Assembly (NCBI GenBank): GCA_001655205.1
Contig: LPNZ01008925.1
Span: 16,293 to 80,292 of the forward strand
Direction: 5' to 3'
DNA: 64,000 bases
DNA from: Lenisia limosa
Taxonomy: Eukaryota > Breviatea
Positions within the stretch are counted from its first letter, which is position 1; every line of letters begins with the position of its first letter. The position numbers were made by a program, and so were the translations under genes. Under the pieces are notes generated by a model. That model did no database searches and had not been told where the DNA came from. It saw only the letters and a program-made list of their open reading frames with translations. Positions 48,801 to 59,195 of the stretch are shown here, piece by piece.

Positions 48801-51800
48801 TTAGCACCCCCCCCCNNNNNNNNNNNNNNNNNNNNNNNNNNNNNNNNNNNNNNNNNNNNNNNNNNNNNNNNNNNNNNNNNNNNNNNNNNNNNNNNNNNNN
48901 NNNNNNNNNTCCTCTTTCTTCTATATTAATAAACGTTTCTACACTTGCAAAAAAAAAAAACTGTTACTGAATGTGTTTTTTTAATACATTTTCATAATTT
49001 GTCGGGAGGTTTTGGTCCCCCTTGGTATGCTGGTCCGCTGCCACCTCAGATTAATGTTTCTTTGATTTCCCTGTTTTTCTCTTCTTCTTGTTTACTGATA
49101 TTGTATTTTGTTTGTATGTGTTTTAATATGTTTTATTTATCTTTTCAAAAAAAAAAAATTTGGACCAGTTTTATACTGTTTTTTTTTAAGGGTTATTGTC
49201 AAAAATTTGGACCAGTGTTATACTGTTTCTTAAATTATTGTCAACTTTTCTCTTTCTTTGTCCTCTTTGTTCTTTGTACAGACTGTTTCCATCCCTTTTC
49301 CAATTAGTTGACTCAATACATGTCTTTGTAACCCAAATCATTGTTCTTTAAAAACTCGTGATCGGTAGCAACTTAGGAACCTTTGCCGTGTTTAACACGC
49401 AAGGTTTGGCGCATCTACAGACCTGGGCGACTTGCTCCCAGGACTGAACGCGAAGATGTTTGTTGTGGTCACCTGTGCTATTGGGGCGTGCAGTGGAGCA
49501 AGTGCACTCAGTAAATTGTCTTCCCATCTCAATCCTATCAATGTACAAAAGATTCTCTCATCCCCCTTTTCACTTTTTAATACATTTATCTTTTATTGTC
49601 CAAAAAACAACAACAACAAAAAAAGTTATTTACTGAATGTTTTTTCGATAAATACATTTTTTGTCCTTTCAAAATTATTTCGTAGGGTTTAGGGTACCCC
49701 CAGTTTTTCTTGTTAACATTCCCGCGGCCGCCAACTAATTATGTTGTTTTCTTTTTCTCTTTGTCCTTTTGCCCCATTAACTGGTACTTTTATGTGTTTT
49801 GTGCTTTTTTCACTTTCAATATATTGTTCTATTTTTGTCCTTTCAAAATTTTTGTCTTTTTTTTAAAACCTGCTGATTATTTTTCGATTCAAGTAGTTCC
49901 TCAAGTAGCTAGCTAACCGATTTGATGTCCTCCTGTTTCTGTCGTTTTTTGTGGATGTTTCTTTCGTGTAGTCAACCGCTGGATCTCTATGATCCTAGTT
50001 TCAATGGAGACTTTACTGCAAAAAAATCGAAAACATATTTTCAAAAAAAAAATATTACGGTATAGATTATAGTAACTATCAAGGCCAAAATCTTGATTTT
50101 TAATAGTATATCATAAATAGTATCTCTTGTTAATTTTTTTTTAAACCGTGGAACTTGGCGACGATAATAGTCAGGACCATACAACAAAACGATATTTCAT
50201 TTGAGGGATGTCTGCAGAATCTTTAGCTTTTTTGCCGATTTGAGTGCGTAAAGTCGGGGGGGTTGCTAACACTTTTGGGGTTTAGATTTTTTTTTTTTTT
50301 TGAAGCAAATTCTCTTGAAATAGGAGAACTCCACAAACCTCTTTATAAAAACGATTTATTTTTAATTGAATGCAATACACTGAATTAAACTTTGAGACGT
50401 TTTGTACTCTGAGAGTCACACAGGTCTACAGATGCACCGACTTATTGGTTTGAGTATTTATACCCCTTCCCCATAATAAATCATAATACTTCCACTCCCA
50501 CGTTGCAAGACTCTTCAGTTGATCCAGAGTCAGCTGGTCAGCCTCAATCACTTCTTCTGAACAGATTAATCGTTTATTTTATCAATTTAATATGCTGCTA
50601 CCTAATAATCCAGAAAAGAAGGAAAGTGAAACCACCCCACCGTTGTTGTCAACCTCGGCCTCAACACCTGATAGCTTCGACATGACAAATGCCTTGGCAA
50701 CTTCAGGAGTGTATTGTTCCAACATGGAGGACCCAGAGGATGCTAAAAAAATTAAAGCAAATGAGTTGCGTGGGGTTATGATCAAAGCAAATGAGTTGTG
50801 TGGGGTTATGATCAAAGCAGTCATACCAACCTTTCAAATAAGTGATAGAGTTGACGAGTCGAGACCAAAGAGTCAAGAGGTAGTGCATTGAGTTACTGTT
50901 CGATAGTTCGGTGTTCTAAACAGTCAATACGATTTAACTGCTAATCAGAAACAAACCTGGAGTGCGTCCACAGTCAAATAGGCGATTCCCTCAATCCATG
51001 ACTTGTAGTTTTCCACTGAAACAAGTTCACTCAATTGATATACAGCCTTAAGCTTGGCAAGGAGGCGGCAGAATTCATGGAAGTTGGTCTCATCGCTCAG
51101 GCCTGGAAGGAATTAGAGAAAGAATCAAGTACAAAGTTAGTCCGTGTGACCAGTAACCCACCGGTCTTCTTGGCAAGGATGTTGTTCATTCCGTTGATCA
51201 TGCCAGTCAAGAAAGCGTTCCGATCATTATCTACCGAGTTAACAAGTGATCCTCCGAAAGAATTGAGAAAGCTATCCCTCACCGCTGGAGAAGAGAGATC
51301 GCCGAACAGAGGCGATTTGAACAAGGCACTCCATGGCCTGGCTCTGTCGGGGCATTTGGAGGTTGTCATACAGGAAAAAGAAAAGTTGCATAGTTTCGCT
51401 TGACTCAAACAGACTAGATAATGAGGGTAATCACAAGTTGCTCACTGTTTCCATGTTGATGGGATGTGAGAAGTAAGAAGATCATCAACAGATTCGTCAG
51501 GAGTGGATCCTAGAGCAGTGAAAACCACCCTCCAAAAAAGAAGATCATCTTCATGCAAACCAATAAAATCGAAATTGAGGCACTGGCGCGAGAGTTTGAG
51601 AGCACCTTCTAACATTTTGTCCTCAGCAGAACCTGTGGAGTTAAGCGGCATACACACACACACACACAAATCCAACCATGCGCTGAGTTTAGACCCGAAG
51701 GTCCAGAGGCGATTTGCTTCAAGATGTTCAGGCTGGTTGTGAACACCTCCAAAAGACTTTTGTCACGGAAGGCGATTGCCTGGTGGATGAGATCAAAAAT

Positions 51801-52775
51801 CAACAGGATGTCACAGTTGAGTAGAACTCACCACTTTTCTGTGCTGAGAAATGCTGCGTGCTGGGATCGGTCTGTTGAACTCCGAAACCTGATATATTCA
51901 AATGATCATTTCAGATTGCGTGATGCAACTGTAGTGAGCAAGCGAAGCCAACCAGAGCATTGAAGATGGAAAGCCCGATAGCTGCATGGGAGGGTGTGGC
52001 GCTCATGAAGCGGTTCGTCTCCTCTGCAATCTGTCTGCGTTGTGATTAGTCAAAAAAGTTGGAATATCCTCAAATTTGGAAAGCCCTCCCACGTATGCGC
52101 TTCATTTTCGAACCAGGCTAGTTTGGAGACACGGGCAAGAAGCTGTACAACAACCTGAACGTTAACAACAAATTTCAAGCACCTACCTCGAGAACATAAG
52201 AATGGAGGTCTGGTCCACGAGTGGCGAGGAATTGAAGAAGATAGTTACCTGGATGAATAAGCTGTTGGGCATGGATAAGCCTGACTTCGATCTGGCTTGT
52301 TTTGAATAACGGTTAACCTAATGTGTGCAGCTTACGAATATCAAGACGCTGATCTGCATTGAACTGCCCGTATTGGGATGTGATAACCTTCAATAAGGAA
52401 GAAGAGACACTGGAAAAATTAAAAAGGCTTCCTTTTTTTCAAGCATACATGTGCTGAGCATAGGGGTTATCAGATTCATCAAGAATGGCACGGCACTGGG
52501 GAACGAGTTCGACCTGAAATGTGAGCTTCATATATTCCACTTTTCACCCATTGTAAGTGATAATGGAAAGGAGAATGGCCATAGAAGATAATCTACGGCA
52601 CGTTCCTCATTTATACCTTTTGACTGTAGACCATCAAGGCTGCCTCAATCTGATCTCTATCCTGTTGGGATGCAGCGCTGTAAAAACGATTACAAGCCTG
52701 AAACAGTTACAACTCTTTTCACAGAACAACACTAACATTTTCAAACTCAGCTACTGAGCTAAAAGGTGCTGCCAT
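42823..52775 (-). CDS. XPO7: Exportin-7 (RanBP16-type nuclear transport receptor)
   Basis: The start is [20 protein letters not shown] at 52775. Segments diagnostic of exportin-7 follow in order: [19 protein letters not shown] with HIPSTWK (about 51,590-51,450), [20 protein letters not shown] (about 50,700), [20 protein letters not shown] (joined over a 3.9-kb intron), [23 protein letters not shown] with [12 protein letters not shown] and [54 protein letters not shown], and near the end [17 protein letters not shown]. The C terminus [23 protein letters not shown] ends at TAA 42823-42825. These are HEAT-repeat segments of a RanGTP-binding exportin of about 1,050 residues. N run 43504-43608 removes part of one exon; most introns are 30-120 nt. 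The gene diverges from FANCD2. Confidence 0.93.
45012..45062. mobile_element. Decayed partial copy of the palindromic MITE (copy D)
   Basis: GGGCTTCCCTACGATCCC, preceded by TA, then AAAAAAGACTGAGTGTATCG and ATATATCCTCGA. This corresponds to one half of the element; the other terminus is not recognisable. It lies in a long intron of exportin-7. Confidence 0.5.
46846..46917 (-). tRNA. tRNA-Pro (anticodon AGG)
   Basis: The minus strand folds as a full cloverleaf: acceptor stem GGGTTGT/ATGACCC with two G-T pairs, D arm with an A-box-like TGGTCTAGTGGTATG, anticodon arm CTCGC-TTAGGGT-GCGAG (anticodon AGG, G at 37), and T arm CCGGG-ATCGATC-CCCGG. The discriminator base is C. No intron. A run of eight T follows the 3' end and would serve as the Pol III terminator. 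The gene lies on the same strand as exportin-7, inside its large intron. Confidence 0.97.
46998..47033 (+). repeat. 36-nt double-hairpin motif, copy 1
   Basis: Starts GAAACCCATAAAACGGTTT, where AAACC can pair with GGTTT, then has GCACTTCAAGTGC, a perfect small palindrome. A second copy with 33 of 36 identical bases lies at 48266-48301. Confidence 0.7.
47246..47288 (+). repeat. Repeat family with ACTGAGTG...CGATAAATACATTT core, copy 1
   Basis: Contains AACTGAGTGTTTTTCGATAA then ATACATTTCTTTTCCTTTCA. A close relative lies at 49627-49674 and a shorter, decayed one near 48960-48995. The ending CCTTTCAAAA recurs at about 47205 and 49840. Confidence 0.6.
47719..47795 (+). repeat. 77-bp direct repeat, copy 1
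   Basis: Begins TGGAAGCGGGAGAAGATGCG and ends GGGCCGCTATCCACCC. It is nearly identical to 47902-47978. A 10-N join separates the two (47891-47900), so the spacing may be an assembly artefact. Confidence 0.75.
47902..47978 (+). repeat. 77-bp direct repeat, copy 2
   Basis: Second copy of the unit at 47719-47795, differing at a handful of positions (for example GCGTCCGG for GCCTCCGG). Confidence 0.75.
48266..48301 (+). repeat. 36-nt double-hairpin motif, copy 2
   Basis: Starts GAAACCCGTAAAACGGTTT and continues GCACTCGAAGTGC. Both potential stems of copy 1 are retained although three bases differ. Confidence 0.7.
48381..48416 (+). repeat. A-tailed 3'-end repeat, copy 1
   Basis: ATAAATAAACGTTTTTCTAC followed by ACTTGC and a run of ten A. 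The same end occurs at 48924-48960. It resembles the 3' terminus of a polyadenylated, retroposed transcript. Confidence 0.65.
48924..48960 (+). repeat. A-tailed 3'-end repeat, copy 2
   Basis: ATTAATAAACGTTTCTACAC then TTGC and a run of about twelve A. It is homologous to 48381-48416, but the sequence after the A tail differs, as expected of independent insertions. Confidence 0.65.
49158..49240 (+). repeat. Direct repeat of a TTTGGACCAG...TATACTGTTT unit
   Basis: ATTTGGACCAGTTTTATACT at about 49158 recurs as ATTTGGACCAGTGTTATACT at about 49204, each followed by a T-rich part and ATTGTC. It is a small tandem duplication within the large intron. Confidence 0.7.
49627..49674 (+). repeat. Repeat family with ACTGAATG...CGATAAATACATTT core, copy 2
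   Basis: Contains TACTGAATGTTTTTTCGATA then AATACATTTTTTGTCCTTTC and AAAA, matching the unit at 47246-47288. Confidence 0.6.
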
Positions 52776-53129
52776 TATGTATTTTAACTCTCAAACGCGC
52801 CACAAAGGCCTGCGAAGCGCACTCGTTTGAAAAGAAATTAGATTTACACCAGAGATTCTTGAATTGTTTTGAGTTCCTTAGACACAAAAGAAAACACAAC
52901 ACTTCTTCTTCTTCTATATGCAAATCTGATGTGCAAAAAAAAAACGCGGCTTCCCAAAAGCATTATTACAAATGTATGTTTTCTTCCCCAAGTTAATTCT
53001 CCTTAAAGATCATTTGCATTTTTTTCGTATTTTGCGAGTTGCGTTTGTATTGCACATAGGTTATTTATTTATTAATATATTAAATATATATATATGTTAA
53101 AAGGAGAGAACCTTCGTAGCAAGTGAAGA
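52776..53129. promoter_or_regulatory. Bidirectional spacer between XPO7 and FANCD2
   Basis: 354 bp separate the two divergent start codons. The sequence is AT-rich with a long TATATAT stretch at about 53060-53095 close to the FANCD2 start. Both promoters must be here; no specific factor site can be named. Confidence 0.55.
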
Positions 53130-56100
53130 ATGGTGTCCTTCAAACTTTATGATGGACAACGACTGTTTTCCTTTCTGAACGCATCATCCATTCAATGCAG
53201 TATTTTCTTTCTTCCATCTTATGTAGGCTCGCTCAATGAATATCAAAAAGCTGTGGAGAAAGCATTTGAGGACGAGGAGTTTTTCCTTCTTTTTATGGTT
53301 TATTCTTTTGGTTTACCCTAGCAAAGTTTTGAGTCTTTCAATGAGGACCCTGTCAATCTTAGGCAATGCTTAACGCCAGAAAAGTATGATAACCTGTCTT
53401 GCAGGTTAGAAGTGCGCTTTCAATCGAAAACGTTGTAACACTTCAGTATTCTATCATCAGGCCTGTCTGCCTTCCAAATTATTCTCAACAACTTGACTTC
53501 TCAGGTGAGTTTGAGGAAGAGGAAATGTATTTATTTTTTTTCAGAGAAGAGCAATTGACATAATTTGTGACAAGCTTTTGGAATATGCGGAGGTTGACAG
53601 GTATGTTCGTTTCGTTTCTACCCGTTTTGGTCGTAACTCTTTAGTGAAACGGTTCTCAGTGACAGTATCGCTTCCCTTTGCCTCAAACAACTGCGGACTA
53701 TAAGAGTGGTTGTCAACCCAGGTGGACTTACAGGTTTGCTATGGAACTTGGAAGTCTGGGGGTTTTGATTATCTGTATCAGTTATGACAATACACATTTA
53801 TCTTCTTTGGTATCTCCAGAGTAACATGTTATTAGAAAAACTTGTTGAAGCACTTCCTGGTTTGGATGCAAGGTATCAAAAAGAAATCCTGGAATTTCTT
53901 CCAGAAAACATCACAACAGAGTCAATGCAAGTTAGTTATTTTTAAAGATTAAACAATAGTCTGTTTTCCGGTCTCTTTTTGAACTCACTGAAGGAGGAGT
54001 GGACATGAGGGCAGCTGTAATTGATTGCTGTTCATCATGGCCTCTGACAGCTTCATTGCGTGACCATGTACTTCAGCTTGGCATTGAGTCAATCGAGTTT
54101 GTCCAGCTTTTGTGTGTTACTATATAGTGTTGTTCCTTTTACTGATCTTCCACTCCTGCTTTCCTGTCTTCTGAGACCACATTATTACGTAAGTTTTTTT
54201 TTTTAGTAATAGCGCAGGATGAAAAAGGGGCTGATATTGTGGAGGCAATTAGAAATAAGGTGCTATTCAATTTGGACTCTGAAGACGAGGTCACTGAAAG
54301 CTTCATTATAAGTGGGAATCCAGTTCAGTTCTTATGAGTTTAGCTACATTATGTGATGGATACATTCTGAATCTCTCTCTCATCCAACTTTTTGTTTCGT
54401 CACTTGAGAAGGCTAAACAGGCTAATGACCTTTCTTTTGTTGACCTCAGTGTGATGTTCGCTTTGGCCTCCAACCCGGGTAGCCCGCTTCTTCCAATCAC
54501 TTTGGACTTCATCAAAAAGGTGGGCTGACTTGACTCTAATTGTTCTTTGAATTTCATGGAAATAATTTTGAATAAATATAATTGACTTTGTCTAGGGCAT
54601 AATCACGCCTGAAAGAACAGGGGACCTTGTCCAGAGGTCATGCAAATACACAACTTTGTAAGTACTTCTTCTGTTTCCAACCCCCCAGACACGACTCTCC
54701 TTCAAATAACGGACTTCTCCATTTGGCTGGTGTTGTGATGGGACAACCAGAGCCTGAAGCTGTGGAGGTATTATTTGCACACAATCAGTCATCACTTATC
54801 TTTAAAGGTTGCTGAAGCTATGTACTTCTCCTACTTCAAGGAAGCTACGACCCAGAAGGCCCGTCATGTGGGTTTTTTTGTCGTCATTCCTCAGGATGTT
54901 GTTTGTGCACTATTGGGGCATGTTGGCTCAGGGTTGGACAAGGAAATCTCGTCAGCACTTGAATGTCTTGTTCGAATGACAAATAGCAATCCCGATCTTT
55001 TCATCCCATTCCTTCCAAGCCTGAAGACTCTTGCATACAATATTGACAATTTCTCTGATGTTTTGGTGAGTGCAGTTCATTTCCTCACTTGTCACCTCTG
55101 CTTTTACGGTCAAAGATTCGTCAAGTGTTTTTGATTCTTGGAACTCTTCTTCGAGATTGTGTTGATGATGATGTAGAAAAATGTAGGTTTATTAGCCACG
55201 ACATCATATTATATACAACCACATACATATGTAATATATATTCAACCCCATTCGAAAAATGATATACTATATATAATACATGAAACTGGAATTACCTTCC
55301 ATCCCACTACTTAGCATTTACCCTGTAGCTGAGACTGCAGTTTTGAACGAGGTAATGATATTCCTCCGAAAGTGGCTGAATGCTGGGTCCTTTGCAATCA
55401 ATCGCAGGGGAATTATTGCTTCTGCCACTCTTCTCACCGTAGGCAACTGTTCAACTCACTTTTAGGCGATTTCAACAAGAGATACTGTGGATTCAGGCGT
55501 GGTTGACAACCTTTACAATCTTGTGTTTGAGAGAAGTCAAAAACCAAAGGTGAGTCAAGATTCTGTAGAATTACCATTAAGATGTGGGCACTTCTCTGCC
55601 AAGAATTAGCAGTTCTTCTATCAGAGTCAAATGTAAAATGTCTCCACAATCGCCTTGTCGAGTGCATGGCTGAGAAATTAAATTGTGTGTCTCTTGCTTG
55701 TCTAATGTTTTAGCTTTTTTTATCCGGACCCCTGATTCTTCCGTCTTGAAACAGTTAGTGAACGCTTTGGAAATAGTTGTCACACTGTAGATACGCAGTT
55801 TGGTGTCCATCATCTAAACTGCCGCCAATGGCTCTCGCCTTTCCTATTGATCGCCATGCCACGGACGGGTCTTTTCAGATCTTTTCCATCCTCGCCCCAA
55901 CCCTCCACCTTCTCCACATCACCTCCTCAGTATGTGTGTCGTGTGTCTTATCCTCTAGTCCAATGAAGGAAAAGCCAAAGCCGTTATGGAGCAATACTCT
56001 TCCCCATGTTTCATGATGCCCATTGAATTCAACCACCCCAATGAGGTGTCTTATGAGTATTGTTTTTTTACGTTTTTTAGGACTTGCTTTTGCTTGATGC

Positions 56101-58602
56101 TTGGTTTATGGATAAGCTGCTACATCATTGTTGGTCAGCAGTTTGCTATCTGAGGGAAGTCCTTTCATTTGCTATTGAACATCAAGCACTCAAGCCTAAT
56201 GAAGGTACACTTGCATATAGTCTGTGCTTCAAATACCCAGAACTATTTCAATAAAGATATTTCTCTAATTGTTGTAGGTCCCTGTCCAGGTAGCATTCTT
56301 CAGCTTGTCATGCACTTTGAAAGCCAAATTAACCATTTTCGCACTTATCTTCCCGCCTGGTTGCCCCACAATGTCAATGTGAGACAGTATATTGTGTTGA
56401 CTCTTTAGGCAACTTGGAAACCTGCTGTTGCTGCTGTCCTCAAAAAAGCTCCAAGCCTCGTTCAAAGGTTGTCATTCTCACTGTCTTCTAATTGCGTTAG
56501 CTCTCTCTCCCAAGTTCCATTCCTTCGATTCGCACTTCCCTCCTCTAAGGCGAGTTCCTTCAAATTCTCACAGTCCAGTTGTCAAGCCACCATATTCTCC
56601 ATCTTGCTAAGACTCCTTTTGATCCTCTTTCTCCATCAATTGACCATTTCGCTGCACCAGTTACTGGCGTTCCTGCTAACACAGAGACCAAAGTCCTTAC
56701 TGTAAAACCTTGTTCCCTTTTGACCCTGTAGCACTATATGGCCCAATATATTGTTCGTGAATTGACAACAAAAATATTTCACTCTTTGCACTCCACTGTT
56801 GTAAGAGGGATAGTCAGAAGTCATATACTCTGTGTCTTTTTTTCTTCAAGTCACTCTATAGGTATTGAGTGAAGCTTACATCAACGACAAACACAGAAGA
56901 ATTGATAATGTAAAAATGAAACATTGTTTCACTCTTTAGATGTCCGAAGACCTTCATGACATTTTACTGTACACGTCGAAAATCCTGTGTCAAAGCATTT
57001 CTGCGTGTGAGTATATTAAAGAAAATGATAAGGAAAACGTTGTGGTATGGTTGTTATTTTCTTGATTTTTTAGTTTGGGCATTGTTTGGAGACTATTCTG
57101 GTGTGTTCTGCTCTGATCGAAACAATCTTATCTTCAAAGAAGCTAAATATGACGTTTGCACGGTCAGTTTCAGATTTACTTCTTAGTTCACACCTCTCTC
57201 TCAAAACAGACATTCTTGCGTCGTTTTTCAAACTTATTGTAGGAATTTCTTAGCATTACCCTTTCAGCCAGAGGATCAACGTGAAGAGTTTAGTGCAACT
57301 TCCGACCCGCTCCAGGCCTATCATCGTGCCGGCTACACTGTATTAGCCGGGGCAGTTCGATGGATGGACACACTTAGTCGACGCGCGTGGACACTCAATC
57401 TCTTGACTGTACGCCCCGCTCGGTTGCAATAACACAATAACTGTTCAGCTTCTTGCTTTGTACCCCACAGAGAGGAAAGCTCTAGAATCGCGATTGTCTG
57501 CCACGGTTCATAACTATCGCCAGGGCTGGGAATTGGATGTAAGGAAGTGCGTATGCTTTTAATGCTGCCTGTAGTCTGAGGGCTTATCTGTTCTTCTGAA
57601 GGCATTTGTGAAAACTGGAGACCATATGAAGGCTGTCAAGGTTGGAGTTTTTTTTTTTAGGATATTCATTCTACAGGCACTACCCTCCCTCACTGTGATA
57701 TCCAATATTGAAGAAGAAGACCTTCTGCCAGATACCAGTCCTGATGATAATTGCCCTCTCTTCACCCCTCGGAACGCACATATTTTCCTCAAAGTTTGTT
57801 AAAAAGTCTTGCATTTTGTTACAGTATAGTACCAGATGATTGGGATCCAAAACGCTCTTGACAGCGCTTTGACGGACCTCCAAGATAGGAACGCTAATTG
57901 TTTTGACTCTACCCAACGGATGCAGGTTTGTCCATTTACAATGGGGTTTTTTTTCTTCTCAAACACCCCTTATAAACGAGATATATTGAACTACTTCGAC
58001 GTTGTACTCCCCTCTTTATTTTCCATTTCATTGTGTGTGTCACATAACCTTCAGGCTATCGTTGAAGTCACAGACATGTTCCATTCTACTGTTAAAGCGG
58101 CTTTGGATTTCGACTTTAACAATGTTTCCCCCAAAGAAAAGCCTGACAAAAAGTTTGATGGAGTTTCATTCGCCTTGTAAAGATCAATTGACAAAATAGA
58201 GCAATTTTGATGGTGGTGGTCCGGCAGTCCAAGGTGTTTGTTGACCTGTTTTCGCCAAGATTTGAAATAGTTGGACGATACGTCAGGTCACACATCGTAA
58301 TGTTTGAAGTCGTGTTAAAAAACATTCAAAAAACTACAAGGTAAGTCTCTTTCAGGGAACACTCAATCTAATCTTGTAGATTACTTCAACATCTATGTGC
58401 AGGGGCAAAGGAAAAGGAGCACCTTTCATCATTATTCCAGTATATTCCTCTCTTGAAGTAAGTGCCATTACTGGGCTGACTCTTCAGGAAAACTTTAGAG
58501 GCTCTGATTTTCGATGCAAAGAAAACGTGTCGGGATAATAATCTGATGGACGTCTTTTCAATGGGAACTCTCAAAACAAAGAGCGTTGGTAGATCGGGAT
58601 AA
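53130..58602 (+). CDS. FANCD2: FANCD2, Fanconi anaemia interstrand-crosslink repair protein
   Basis: The start is MVSFKLYDGQRLFSFLNASS at 53130. Helical-repeat segments typical of FANCD2 follow: LVEALPGLDARYQKEILEFL (about 53,840), EGGVDMRAAVIDCCSSWPL, DIVEAIRNKVLFNLDSEDEV, SVMFALASNPGSPLLPITLD, LLLLDAWFMDKLLHHCWSAV with CYLREVLSFAIEHQ, and the C terminus TTRLLQHLCAGAKEKEHLSS with FQYIPLLKKTLEALIFDAKK, TAA at 58600-58602. With FANCI it forms the ID2 clamp that is monoubiquitinated and loaded on DNA at crosslinks. The lysine normally modified is not apparent at the expected place (see findings). There are very many small exons with introns of about 30-60 nt, and the spliced length is compatible with a full-length family member. 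Some internal exons I could not join with certainty. Confidence 0.92.
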
Positions 58603-59195
58603 TGAAGTGGGTTTTTAGTTAGTTGTGATTATTATGAGATGCAGGATGTTAATATATTGTTTGATTATTTTTTCGGAGTTTGGAGTGAAAGCTGCCTGAA
58701 TACCTGAAAATCTTGTTATTTGTCGGGAACTTGTCAATCAATCCATCAATCAGTCATCAGTCAATCATAGTATCATAGTCATCACAATTTCCATCACTCG
58801 CACATTCTTCCCCAGAAACGCAATAATGGGGCAATGCTGAGGCACTGCCTGCGCGAAAATGTCTCAGCAGCAGGTGTTTTTAGTGCACTGTGTCTGGGCT
58901 GTACACAACGAAGTGAACAATTTCATGTAGATAAATTATACTTCTCGTCAGGGCTTCCGCCGGCGGCCGATTTTCTGGAACCAGAGGAAGACCCGGCGGC
59001 GGATCAGGAACGCTTTTTTTCTCTCCGCTTTTTGTCATTTGTTGTTTTGTTGTCTCGTTGTCAGAGCTCGTTGTTGTTTTTTTTAAAAAAAAAGTCAGAG
59101 CAAAGTCAGAGTGCCCAGAGAGCAGAGGAGGTAATGATAAATATTTAGTGAACTGAAAGCTGCTCTTATTTGAAGATCCAGTCGTTTCAGGCACA
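58603..59195. other. Spacer between FANCD2 and the zinc-finger nucleoporin-like gene
   Basis: About 590 bp. It includes short ATCAATCA-type repeats near 58735-58790 and a T-rich stretch near 59070. The open frame 58834-59148 has no splice or family support. No gene called. Confidence 0.45.

Larger units (their letters stand above)
46576..50501 (-). other. 3.9-kb exportin-7 intron loaded with repeats
   Basis: The donor GTGGGAGTGG follows codons for QLKSLA plus AC, and the acceptor CTGCAG precedes T-ATC-GGA, giving LATIGRCEYK exactly as the family requires. The intron therefore spans 3,926 nt. It contains a tRNA-Pro gene, GC- and pyrimidine-rich blocks (about 47,030-48,200), A-tailed repeats, N runs (47462-47471, 47891-47900, 48493-48579, 48816-48909) and long T-rich stretches (48,960-50,480). 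Open frames inside it, such as those at 47342-47608 and 47530-47964, cross N runs and have no recognisable product. Confidence 0.8.
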
